Origin: Viridibacillus arvi | GTDB taxonomy: Bacteria > Bacillota > Bacilli > Bacillales_A > Planococcaceae | Reading direction: 5' to 3' | Assembly: GCF_001274945.1 (NCBI RefSeq) | Contig: NZ_LILB01000007.1 | Span: 135,108 to 199,107, forward strand | DNA: 64,000 nt | In this document: piece by piece, positions 35,132 through 43,090 of the stretch | Position numbering within the stretch: position 1 is the first letter of the stretch | Layout of the letters: each line of letters begins with the position of its first letter | The notes under the pieces: model-generated | What the model saw: the letters and a program-made list of their open reading frames with translations, nothing else | The model's database searches: none | Told to the model about the DNA's origin: nothing | Made by a program: the position numbers and the translations under genes

Positions 35132-36058
35132 TTATTTTCCTAAGAAATGGTCTTTGAAGAATTCTAACTGATATTCAAGAGTTATAGGGTCATTGAAGTA
35201 GAATTCATTTGCATTTGCTTCATATACATGACCATTTTTAACAGCAGGAATGTTTTTATAAGTTTTCGTTTTTTGGAATGAAGTATCACCATCTGAGAAT
35301 TTACTTAAGATAACATAGTCACCAGCATAATCAGGTAAAACTTCTTGAGATAAAGCATAGTAGCCATCTTTTAAGACTGACTCTTCTACCTTTTTAGGCA
35401 TTTTTAATTTCATTTCTTGATATAAAATTTCTGTACCACGGCCCCAGTGATCGCCGTATACATATAGGTCTTTATTGAAATTTTCAATGACAGAAACTGT
35501 TGTATCTTCCCCTATTTTAGCACGGATTTCATCACCTGCAGTAGAAGCACGTTTTTTAAAATCGTCAACCCATGCTTTTGCTTCTTTTTCTTTATTTAAT
35601 AATTTACCAATTTCTAAATGTTGTGTAAGGTAGTCTACTTTTCCATAAGTAAATGTAATTGTTGGAGCGATTTCTTTTAATTTATCAATGTTTTTAGCAG
35701 TTGAAAGACCAATGATTAAGTCTGGTTCAAGCTCTATAATTTTCTCTATATCTTCATCTGTTACTTCTTCAACATTTTTTAAAGTTGAATCAAAGCGAGG
35801 ATTCATTTTTGCCCAAGCGTCAACACCGACAAGGGGTACATCAAGTGACATTACGTTACCTGCAAAAGAACCTAATACTATTACTTTTTGGGGGTTAGCT
35901 GGCACTTCTACTGGACCATCTTCAGATTCATATGTAATCGTCGCTGGCTCACTGTTTTTATCTGCTGAAGTATCCTCAGCTTTATCCTCAGTTTTATTGC
36001 CACAAGCGGCAATGATTAGAACGAATAATAATAAGAATGGTAAAAATAATTTTTTCAT
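35132..36058 (-). CDS. Ferric siderophore-binding lipoprotein
   Basis: 308 residues. Lipobox IIAAC (Cys19), acidic linker, then class III binding-protein fold: PQKVIVLGSFAGNVMSLDVPLVGV and IEKIIELEPDLIIGLS in lobe 1, long helix, lobe 2 with VYGDHWGRGTEILYQEM. The layout resembles FhuD/YxeB-type hydroxamate receptors, but siderophore class cannot be fixed by reading. Overlaps the ATPase gene by 4 bases. Confidence 0.9.
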   Translation of the reverse strand: MKKLFLPFLLLFVLIIAACGNKTEDKAEDTSADKNSEPATITYESEDGPVEVPANPQKVIVLGSFAGNVMSLDVPLVGVDAWAKMNPRFDSTLKNVEEVTDEDIEKIIELEPDLIIGLSTAKNIDKLKEIAPTITFTYGKVDYLTQHLEIGKLLNKEKEAKAWVDDFKKRASTAGDEIRAKIGEDTTVSVIENFNKDLYVYGDHWGRGTEILYQEMKLKMPKKVEESVLKDGYYALSQEVLPDYAGDYVILSKFSDGDTSFQKTKTYKNIPAVKNGHVYEANANEFYFNDPITLEYQLEFFKDHFLGK

Positions 36059-36852
36059 TTTTCTGCTCCTTTTAATAAATCATATGTGACACACATTGGT
36101 TTGTTTGTTCTAGGGTCTATTCCGATATGAGCATCAATCGCGAATACTTTTTCAAGTACTTCAGCTGTCATGACATCTTCACAATTGCCAGCTTTCACGA
36201 TTTCTCCATCTTTTAAAGCAATAATATAATCAGCAAAACGTGCTGCTTGGTTTAAATCATGTAATACCATGATAATAGTACGTTCTTGTTCTTCGTTTAA
36301 CTTTTGTAAAAGATTGAGAACTTCTAATTGATGAGCTAAATCTAGATAAGTCGTTGGCTCATCAAGGAAAATAATTTCTGTTTCTTGTGCAAGCGCCATG
36401 GCAATCCAAACACGTTGTCTTTGACCGCCCGATAATGCGTCTACAGATCGATATTTGAATTCAGTAGTTCCTGTTACATCAAGAGCCCATTCAATGACGT
36501 CATAATCCTCTTTTGTTAGTCGTCCTAACCCTTTTTGATAAGGAAATCTCCCGTAGGAAACAAGTTCTCCAACAGTCAACCCACTAACGCTCTCTGGAGT
36601 TTGAGGGAGAATAGCCATTTTGCTCGCTAAGTCTTTCGTATTTTGCTTCGCAATATTTTCACCATCAAGCAAGACAGCACCTGATTGCTGTGAAATAATA
36701 CGAGTCATTGTTTTCAAAAGCGTTGATTTACCACAACCATTTGCGCCGATGATCGTTGTAATTTTTTTATCAGGAATTGAGATGCTCAATTCTTTGACAA
36801 TTAAACGGTCACCATAACCAATGCTTAAGTCATCTGTATATAGGCGAACCAT
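36055..36852 (-). CDS. Ferric siderophore ABC importer ATPase (FhuC/YusV type)
   Basis: 265 residues: Walker A GANGCGKS, Q-loop LPQTPE, signature [12 protein letters not shown], Walker B IIFLDEPTTYLD, switch His VLHDLNQAARF. First gene of a four-gene leftward operon (ATPase, binding protein, two permeases); ATPase-first order is less common than binding-protein-first. A Fur-like box lies 48 bases upstream. Confidence 0.92.
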   Translation of the reverse strand: MVRLYTDDLSIGYGDRLIVKELSISIPDKKITTIIGANGCGKSTLLKTMTRIISQQSGAVLLDGENIAKQNTKDLASKMAILPQTPESVSGLTVGELVSYGRFPYQKGLGRLTKEDYDVIEWALDVTGTTEFKYRSVDALSGGQRQRVWIAMALAQETEIIFLDEPTTYLDLAHQLEVLNLLQKLNEEQERTIIMVLHDLNQAARFADYIIALKDGEIVKAGNCEDVMTAEVLEKVFAIDAHIGIDPRTNKPMCVTYDLLKGAEK

Positions 36853-36899
36853 AATATGACTAACCTCCGTTTACAAAATAAAATTAATAGATTACAATT

Positions 36900-36918
36900 G
36901 AGAATGAATTTCACTATC
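36900..36918. promoter_or_regulatory. Fur box between siderophore operon and flavin reductase
   Basis: On the minus strand GATAGTGAAATTCATTCTC matches the 19-bp Fur consensus at 15 positions. It sits between divergent iron-related genes and could repress both. Confidence 0.75.
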
Positions 36919-37030
36919 ATTGCACATGCTTAAATATAAGGTCAATGATACTGAAAGTCAATTAATTTTTTGAATTGAAGAGAATAGATAGATACATAAA
37001 TTATTTAATACAAATTAGGAGTGTTAATAT

Positions 37031-38083
37031 ATGGAGCTACAAGACTTATACGATGTAACTGTCATTGGTGGAGGACCAGCTGGACTATATTCAACTTTTT
37101 ATAGTGGATTACGTGAAATGAAAACAAAAATCATTGAATATCAACCTTATTTAGGTGGTAAATTACATGTTTATCCTGAAAAAATGATATGGGATGTAGG
37201 GGGACATAAGCCACTTCCTGGAGAGCAATTGATAGAGCAGTTAGTCGAACAAGGATTAACGTTTAATCCAACTGTCGTGTTAAATGAAAAAGTAGAATCT
37301 ATAGAAAAAAATGATGGAAACCTTTTTGAATTAACGACAGCTTCAGGAAACAAGCATTACTCCAAAACCATAATAGTTGCAGTTGGAAGTGGTATCTTGA
37401 ACCCAACGAAAATTCAACTTGAAGGTGCGGAGAAATTTGAAGTATCGAATTTGAATTACACAGTAAAATCCATTCAACGCTTCAAAGATAAAACGGTCAT
37501 CATTTCTGGCGGTGGTAATTCAGCAATTGACTGGGCAAATGAATTAGAGCCAATAGCAAAAAAAGTGTATTTAACATATCGAAAAGATCAACTAAATGGA
37601 CATGAATCGCAAGTGAATCATTTATTAGAAAGCACAGTTACTTCCTTTTTTAACACATCTATTACAAAATTTATTGCTAGTGATAATAGAGAAATAATTG
37701 AAAAAGTAGAATTAACAAATCATCAAAATAATGAAGTAGAATATGTAGAAATTGATGAAGTCATTATTAATCATGGTTTTGAACAAGATGCATCTTTACT
37801 TCAAAATAGCGAAGTTGAAATTGATATTGCGGATAACTTTTATATTGAAAGTAACTCTTCTGGCGAATCGTCAGTACCAGGTCTATATGCTGCAGGCGAT
37901 ATTGTAAAATATGAAGGTAAAGTGAATTTAATTGCTGGCGCATTCCAAGATGCAGCAAATGCAGTAAATAAGGCTAAGAAGTATATTGAACCTGAAGCAA
38001 ATGGTGTTGGAATGGTTTCTTCACATAACGAGTTGTTTAAAAAACGTAATCGGAAGTTAATTGAAAAAATGATGGAATGTTAA
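37031..38083 (+). CDS. Ferredoxin/flavodoxin-NADP reductase, YcgT/IruO type
   Basis: 350 residues of the thioredoxin-reductase-like FNR type 2 class: FAD site VTVIGGGPAGLYSTFYSG, NAD(P) site VIISGGGNSAIDWANEL, C-terminal FAD motif GLYAAGDIVKYEGKVNLIAGAFQDA, and no redox-active CxxC. Homologues reduce flavodoxin, and the S. aureus member IruO supplies electrons for siderophore iron release and heme breakdown. The shared Fur box with the siderophore operon supports an iron-release role. RBS TTAGGAGT before ATG. Own terminator. Confidence 0.85.
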   Translation: MELQDLYDVTVIGGGPAGLYSTFYSGLREMKTKIIEYQPYLGGKLHVYPEKMIWDVGGHKPLPGEQLIEQLVEQGLTFNPTVVLNEKVESIEKNDGNLFELTTASGNKHYSKTIIVAVGSGILNPTKIQLEGAEKFEVSNLNYTVKSIQRFKDKTVIISGGGNSAIDWANELEPIAKKVYLTYRKDQLNGHESQVNHLLESTVTSFFNTSITKFIASDNREIIEKVELTNHQNNEVEYVEIDEVIINHGFEQDASLLQNSEVEIDIADNFYIESNSSGESSVPGLYAAGDIVKYEGKVNLIAGAFQDAANAVNKAKKYIEPEANGVGMVSSHNELFKKRNRKLIEKMMEC

Positions 38084-38144
38084 AGTATATTGATCATTCA
38101 TAAGTATTACTACTAGCCAACCAATTTTTAAAGTATAAAAAATG

Positions 38145-38193
38145 AAACCCGATAAAGCCAGTGCATCAACTGACTGCTTAATCGGGTTTTTAT
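38145..38193 (+). terminator. Terminator of the flavin reductase gene
   Basis: Stem AAACCCGAT / ATCGGGTTT with a longer inner fold, then TTATTTTT. Confidence 0.85.
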
Positions 38194-38575
38194 TTTTAAT
38201 AAAGGGAAGCTAATCGAAAAAATTATTTATTATGGATAAACAATGCTTTTTATATGAAGATATTTTTTAACTATAAATGACTAATCTAACTGCATAGAAG
38301 CTATCTTTCACTGTATTGAGAACTAGAACGGATTAACTTGGAATTTGCTTTTAATATTTTTGGAGAAAATCTGAAGAATTTAACCAGTTTAGTAGCAAAC
38401 AATTTAGGTCTTCATGTTTCTTCTTTTGACTATATTACCTGTTTAACATAAAGATTATTTTCTTAATATAAGTAGAGCATTAAGTAAATGTTTTTCCTTG
38501 TAAATAGAACAATGGTAAAATGGCTTAGTGATTGCGTTTTCATAAAATAGAGATTTTTAAGCAAATTCATTTTTA
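38194..38575. other. Intergenic region before the GlnK-like kinase gene
   Basis: AT-rich. A ~37-codon open stretch (38338-38450) has no ribosome binding site or known motif. No riboswitch or long hairpin seen. Confidence 0.4.
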
Positions 38576-38602
38576 TTGGTAATTTATTATAGGGGAGTTC
38601 TA

Positions 38603-39871
38603 ATGAACAATTTAAGTATTAGATGGAGGAAGTCCGAGCTGATATGGATAATTCTCATCGCTATTTTGACAGCTATTAGCAGTGAGATAAAAGTGGCACC
38701 TTTCTATGGAGAGAATTTTCGATTTGGTCTTGGGAGCATAATGTTCCTTTTACTTATATTAATTCGCCCGCCTTATGCGATTATAAGGGCTGGGATTGTT
38801 ACGGGGTTAACGGTAGTTTTATTCCGGATTATGAATGATGTAGCGTTTAATTTGTTTGATTTAACGGAAAGCTTAAAGCAAAATGCGCCCGCCTTTATTT
38901 ATTACTTTATTTTTTCTAGTGGTTTTCGAATATTTGGAGTTAAAAAATACCAAGATAAACCATTGCACTTAGGCATATATGCAACACTTCTTGAAATAAT
39001 AGGGAATAGTGCAGAGCATATCATTCGCGCTTTCTTAATAACTGATACGAATATTGATCTATATGATTTGGGACTATTAAGTGCAGTTGCTTTATTGAGA
39101 AGCTTTTTTGTCGTAGGTTTATATAGTTCGGTTGTTATTTCAGAGCAACATAAACGATTAGAAGAAAAGTTAACGGTAGACTCAGGTTTATATGTAGAGA
39201 CGTTATATTTGCAAAAATCAATGAATCATATAGAGAAAATTACAGCTTCTAGCTATGATTTATATCGTAAATTAAAGGACATTGAGCAAAGAGAGCTAAG
39301 TGTGAAGGCTTTGCATATTGCCCAGGAAATTCATGAAGTAAAGAAAGATGCTCAGCGTATATTCTCGGGTTTATCGAACATCACGCTTCAAAAAACAAAT
39401 GATGTATATTTTTTATCGAATTTACTTGATTTCGTTACAACAGCCAATACGAAATATAGTGAGTTATTAGGTAAACAAATTGTTTTTCATGTGAAAGTAT
39501 CCACCGATTTTGAAACGAATCAACAAATTCCGTTATTAGCTATGCTCAATAATCTTGTAGCAAATGCGGTTGAGGCAATAGATGATGTTGGTGAAATTTC
39601 AATTGAGGTATTTGATATAGAAAAGAAGACATGCTTTAAAGTAAGTGATTCTGGTAATGGTATATCTAAAGAGGATTTAGATTTTATTTTCGAACCAGGA
39701 TTTACGACGAAATACAATAAGCAAGGTGTTGCAGCAACCGGGATTGGTTTATCTCACGTGCGCGAAATTGTACAAATGCTTGAAGGGGATATTTCTGTTA
39801 GAAATTTTGAGAGTGGCTTAATTTTTCGAATCGAAATACCAACGAAGAATATTCGAAAGAGAGTTGAATAA
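38603..39871 (+). CDS. glnK: Sensor histidine kinase, GlnK (YcbA)-like
   Basis: I place the start at ATG 38603 (MNNLSIRWRKSEL), ten bases after AGGGGAG, not the upstream ATG at 38576, which has no RBS; this gives 422 residues. About six N-terminal membrane helices, then a phospho-His region ALHIAQEIHEVKKDAQRIF and a HATPase domain with NNLVANAVEAI, SDSGNGIS and TGIGLSHVREI. The layout follows B. subtilis GlnK, which with GlnL senses glutamine. It is coupled to the response regulator gene and followed by a glutamate symporter gene, so glutamate or glutamine sensing is likely. Confidence 0.8.
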   Translation: MNNLSIRWRKSELIWIILIAILTAISSEIKVAPFYGENFRFGLGSIMFLLLILIRPPYAIIRAGIVTGLTVVLFRIMNDVAFNLFDLTESLKQNAPAFIYYFIFSSGFRIFGVKKYQDKPLHLGIYATLLEIIGNSAEHIIRAFLITDTNIDLYDLGLLSAVALLRSFFVVGLYSSVVISEQHKRLEEKLTVDSGLYVETLYLQKSMNHIEKITASSYDLYRKLKDIEQRELSVKALHIAQEIHEVKKDAQRIFSGLSNITLQKTNDVYFLSNLLDFVTTANTKYSELLGKQIVFHVKVSTDFETNQQIPLLAMLNNLVANAVEAIDDVGEISIEVFDIEKKTCFKVSDSGNGISKEDLDFIFEPGFTTKYNKQGVAATGIGLSHVREIVQMLEGDISVRNFESGLIFRIEIPTKNIRKRVE

Positions 39872-39873
39872 TC

Positions 39874-40770
39874 CTGCGTTATTTTATAGTGGACGATGAT
39901 GCAGCTAGCCGCCGAATGCTTAAGCAAATAATTATTGAAGGTGATTTGGGGGTAGTAATTGGGGAGGCTGATAGTGGAGAAAGTGCATTGCCACTTATTT
40001 TGTCAAGCCATCCTGATCTTGTATTAATCGATTTATTAATGCCGAATTTAGATGGTATTGAAACAATAGAACAATTGAGAAAACAAGGATTTAAAGGTCA
40101 TTTCGTGATGATTTCACAAGTCGTTAATAAGGAAATGGTGGGGCAAGCATACGAAAAAGACGTGGAGTTCTTTATCCATAAACCCATCAATCGGGTGGAA
40201 GTGCAAAATGTCCTAAAAAAAACAGCAGAGCGTTTTTTATTAAAACGATCACTGCTCACGATTCGTGAGTCATTAATAAACTTTGAAGAGACCACGAAAG
40301 AAGAGACGCATCGAACTATAAAAGATGTAGTTTTATCCATTTTAAATGATATGGGTATTGTAGGAGAAGTAGGAAGCGACGACATTCTAAGTATAATGGA
40401 ATTGCTGATTAATCGTAGTGAATCTTCCATGCAATTGCCGGCTTTAAAGGATTTGTATGAGGAACTTGCATCTGAAACAAAGACTAACGGTGTTGAGATA
40501 ATGAAAGAAAGTAAGGCCATTGAGCAACGAATACGTAGAACGATATTGGCCGCAATGAATAATTTAGCAACTTTGGGTGTTGTCGATTATACAAACCCTG
40601 AGTTTGAATATTATGCTCCACGCTACTTTGAGTTCTCAGAAATTCGAACATGTATGCGTTCCATTCAAGAGGATTCTAAGATGACTAGGAAGATAAAAGT
40701 GAATGTGAAGAAGTTCTTACAAGTGTTATATGTAGAGTCTTTAGAGAAGTATCATCATCCACCTAAATAG
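39874..40770 (+). CDS. glnL: Response regulator GlnL (YcbB)-like, probable CTG start
   Basis: Receiver domain with phosphoacceptor Asp (VLIDLLMPNLDGIET), ISQVVNKEMVGQAY and the Lys in IHKPINRVEV, followed by the YcbB-type DNA-binding domain (EQRIRRTILAAMNNLATLGV). The only conventional start, GTG 39889, cuts off the first beta strand and begins at VDDD. The frame upstream reads LRYFIVDDDAASRR, aligning exactly with MRFFIADDDRA of B. subtilis GlnL as I recall it, so CTG 39874 is the probable start, coupled to the glnK stop three bases earlier. Confidence 0.8.
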   Translation: MRYFIVDDDAASRRMLKQIIIEGDLGVVIGEADSGESALPLILSSHPDLVLIDLLMPNLDGIETIEQLRKQGFKGHFVMISQVVNKEMVGQAYEKDVEFFIHKPINRVEVQNVLKKTAERFLLKRSLLTIRESLINFEETTKEETHRTIKDVVLSILNDMGIVGEVGSDDILSIMELLINRSESSMQLPALKDLYEELASETKTNGVEIMKESKAIEQRIRRTILAAMNNLATLGVVDYTNPEFEYYAPRYFEFSEIRTCMRSIQEDSKMTRKIKVNVKKFLQVLYVESLEKYHHPPK

Positions 40771-40830
40771 GTAAATAGTTAGTGGAAAAACAATATAATT
40801 TCTTATTTCAAAATTTTTTAATTAAATAAA

Positions 40831-40849
40831 TGTCGGATTCTGTCGGATT
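40831..40849. promoter_or_regulatory. Tandem repeat, candidate GlnL-binding site upstream of gltT
   Basis: TGTCGGATT-C-TGTCGGATT, two perfect 9-base copies at a 10-base period (one helical turn), ~90 bases before the symporter start. GlnL of B. subtilis binds short direct repeats, so this is a good candidate site. Confidence 0.6.
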
Positions 40850-40923
40850 TAATAAGTCGTTAATAAAATGTGAATAAGGCTTTTTCTGTAAAAAGTAAAA
40901 CAGAACAAAGGGGTGACTTATTG

Positions 40924-42201
40924 ATGAAGAAAAAATTTAAGATAAGTTTAGCTGTTCAAATATTGATCGGACTTGTTTTAGGTATTACAGTAGGTGCAAT
41001 CTTCTACGGTAATCCAAAGGTTGAAACTTATTTACAACCAATTGGTACGATATTCTTGAATATGATCAAAATGATCGTTGTACCGATTATTGTTTCTACA
41101 TTAATTTTAGGTGTTGCTGGAACAGGTGACATGAAACAGCTTGGTAAATTAGGTGCGAAAACTCTTATTTACTTTGAAGTTGTAACAACAATTGCAATTG
41201 TTGTTGGTTTATTGGTTGCAAATATATTCCAACCTGGTGTTGGTGTGGATATGAGTGCTATCACTAAAGGTGATATTTCTCAATATCTTCATACAACTGA
41301 AGAAGTACAAAGTCATGGTTTCGCTGATACAATTATTAATATTGTTCCAACGAATATCATTGATGCTATGGCTAATACGAACATGTTAGCAATAATCTTC
41401 TTCTCTGTATTATTTGGGCTTGGTGTAGCTTCTATTGGTGAGAGAGGGAAACCAGTTCTTGCTTTCTTCCAAGGAACAGCAGACGCTATGTTCTGGGTAA
41501 CAAACACAGTTATGAAATTTGCTCCTTTTGGTGTATTCGCATTAATCGGGATAACCGTTTCAAAATTTGGTTTAGAGTCATTAATTCCTTTAGGTAAATT
41601 GGCGATTTTAGTTTATGCATCCATGATATTCTTTATAATCGTGATATTAGGTTCAATTGCTAAGCTCGTTGGTATCAATATTTTCCGTTTGCTTAGAGTA
41701 TTAAAAGATGAGCTAATTTTAGCATACTCTACCTCAAGCTCTGAAACCGTATTACCAAAAGTAATGCAAAAAATGGAGAAATTTGGTAGTCCAAAGGATG
41801 TCGTATCTTTTGTAATACCTACAGGATATTCATTTAACTTAGATGGTTCTACGCTATACCAAGCAATTGCGGCAATTTTCATCGCGCAAATGTATAATGT
41901 TCCTTTAACTATTATGGATCAAATTACATTAGTACTTGTATTAATGGTTACTTCTAAAGGTATTGCAGGCGTACCAGGTGTATCTTTTGTTGTATTATTA
42001 GCGACTCTTGGTACTGTAGGTATACCACCAGAAGGTTTAGCATTTATTGCTGGTATTGACCGTATTCTTGATATGGCTCGCACAGTAGTAAATGTAGTTG
42101 GTAACTCTCTAGCTACAATCGTTATGTCTAAATGGGAAGGTCGCTTCGATTATGACAAAGCGGCAGCCTACTTTGACACACCAGAAGATTCAGTACGATA
42201 A
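40924..42201 (+). CDS. gltT: Proton/sodium-glutamate symporter GltT/GltP (DAACS family)
   Basis: 425 residues from ATG 40924 (AAAGGGG ten bases upstream; a TTG at 40921 is an alternative, and the far upstream ATG at 40870 lacks an RBS). Family signatures: FLNMIKMIVVPIIVSTLI, the serine-rich re-entrant loop AYSTSSSETVLPK, TGYSFNLDGSTLYQ and the second loop SKGIAGVPGVSFV, then DRILDMARTVVNVVGN with the substrate-binding Asp/Arg/Asn. Very close to B. subtilis GltT as recalled. Imports glutamate/aspartate. Probably controlled by the adjacent GlnKL-like system. Confidence 0.92.
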   Translation: MKKKFKISLAVQILIGLVLGITVGAIFYGNPKVETYLQPIGTIFLNMIKMIVVPIIVSTLILGVAGTGDMKQLGKLGAKTLIYFEVVTTIAIVVGLLVANIFQPGVGVDMSAITKGDISQYLHTTEEVQSHGFADTIINIVPTNIIDAMANTNMLAIIFFSVLFGLGVASIGERGKPVLAFFQGTADAMFWVTNTVMKFAPFGVFALIGITVSKFGLESLIPLGKLAILVYASMIFFIIVILGSIAKLVGINIFRLLRVLKDELILAYSTSSSETVLPKVMQKMEKFGSPKDVVSFVIPTGYSFNLDGSTLYQAIAAIFIAQMYNVPLTIMDQITLVLVLMVTSKGIAGVPGVSFVVLLATLGTVGIPPEGLAFIAGIDRILDMARTVVNVVGNSLATIVMSKWEGRFDYDKAAAYFDTPEDSVR

Positions 42202-42260
42202 ATAGCTTAGTGGAAGAATTATATTCATTCATTTAGTATATGTAGGACATACCTTAAATA

Positions 42261-42298
42261 AAAAAACTCCACTAACGGCGATGTTAGTGGAGTTTTTT
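42261..42298 (+). terminator. Terminator of gltT
   Basis: Sixteen-base perfect stem AAAAAACTCCACTAAC / GTTAGTGGAGTTTTTT with a 6-base loop. Confidence 0.95.
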
Positions 42299-42360
42299 GT
42301 TTTTTTACTGCTATTCAATTATGTACTAGTTATCTATGACATCTAGTTGACGTATTGGAA

Positions 42361-42369
42361 TGCTATAAT
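42361..42369 (+). promoter_or_regulatory. Extended -10 promoter of the CotH-locus two-component operon
   Basis: TGC-TATAAT, a perfect -10 with the TGn extension, 41 bases before the regulator start; no good -35 at the usual distance. Confidence 0.6.
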
Positions 42370-42409
42370 GTTTGAAAAAAGAATATAACAGCGATTTGGA
42401 GGGATTTGT

Positions 42410-43090
42410 ATGGATAAAGTACTCATTGTAGAAGATGAATTTGCGATTAGCCAAGTACTCAAGGCATATTTACAAAAGGTGAATTTTCAAACAGAGCAGG
42501 CCTACAATGGTTCTGATGCAATTAAGAAATTCCATGAATTTAATCCTAATCTCGTGTTATTAGATATTATGCTTCCGGGAAAAAGTGGTTGGGAGATTTT
42601 AAAGGAAATACGTCAAATAAGTACTTGTCCAGTTATCATGTTAACAGCTTTAGGTGAAGTTAATTATCGACTTGAAGGGCTAAATGAAGGTGCAGATGAT
42701 TACATTACAAAGCCATTTGTTGCTGAAGAGGTTGTCGCACGGGTTAAAGCCGTTTTAAGAAGAACTCAAGGTGATAATGCCCCTAAGAGGAAATTTGGTA
42801 GCTTAGAAATTAACTTACAATCACATGATGTACATGTGAATAATCAAGTAATAGATTTAACGCCAAGAGATTTATCAGTATTAATGTTTCTAGCAGAGCA
42901 TCCAAACCAAACATTTACACGAGATCAGTTAATTGAGCAAGTGTGGGGGTGGGAATATGACGGTAGCGACCGCGCAGTCGATTTAGCAATAAAGAGATTA
43001 CGTAAATCACTACAAGACTGGCCTGTCGAAGAAGGGGAAATAAAGACACTTCGTGGATTGGGGTATCAGTTAAGTGTTAAAAAATCGTAA
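42410..43090 (+). CDS. OmpR-family response regulator of the VTC/CotH locus
   Basis: 226 residues: receiver (VEDE acidic pocket, phospho-Asp in LVLLDIMLPGKSGW, TALGE, TKPF) and winged helix (NQTFTRDQLIEQVWGWEYDGSDRAVDLAIKRLRKSL). TTGGAGG RBS. It overlaps the kinase gene by 17 bases. A terminator after the kinase separates it from the prsA-VTC-DUF4956-cotH genes, but it lies directly upstream of them and is the natural candidate for their control. Confidence 0.9.
   Translation: MDKVLIVEDEFAISQVLKAYLQKVNFQTEQAYNGSDAIKKFHEFNPNLVLLDIMLPGKSGWEILKEIRQISTCPVIMLTALGEVNYRLEGLNEGADDYITKPFVAEEVVARVKAVLRRTQGDNAPKRKFGSLEINLQSHDVHVNNQVIDLTPRDLSVLMFLAEHPNQTFTRDQLIEQVWGWEYDGSDRAVDLAIKRLRKSLQDWPVEEGEIKTLRGLGYQLSVKKS

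Noticed and set aside
38338-38450. ~37-codon TTG ORF upstream of the GlnK-like gene
   Set aside because: No RBS, no known motif, short; may be chance in AT-rich DNA.
40098-40520. 140-codon minus-strand ORF opposite the GlnL-like gene
   Set aside because: Antisense shadow without RBS or recognisable domain.
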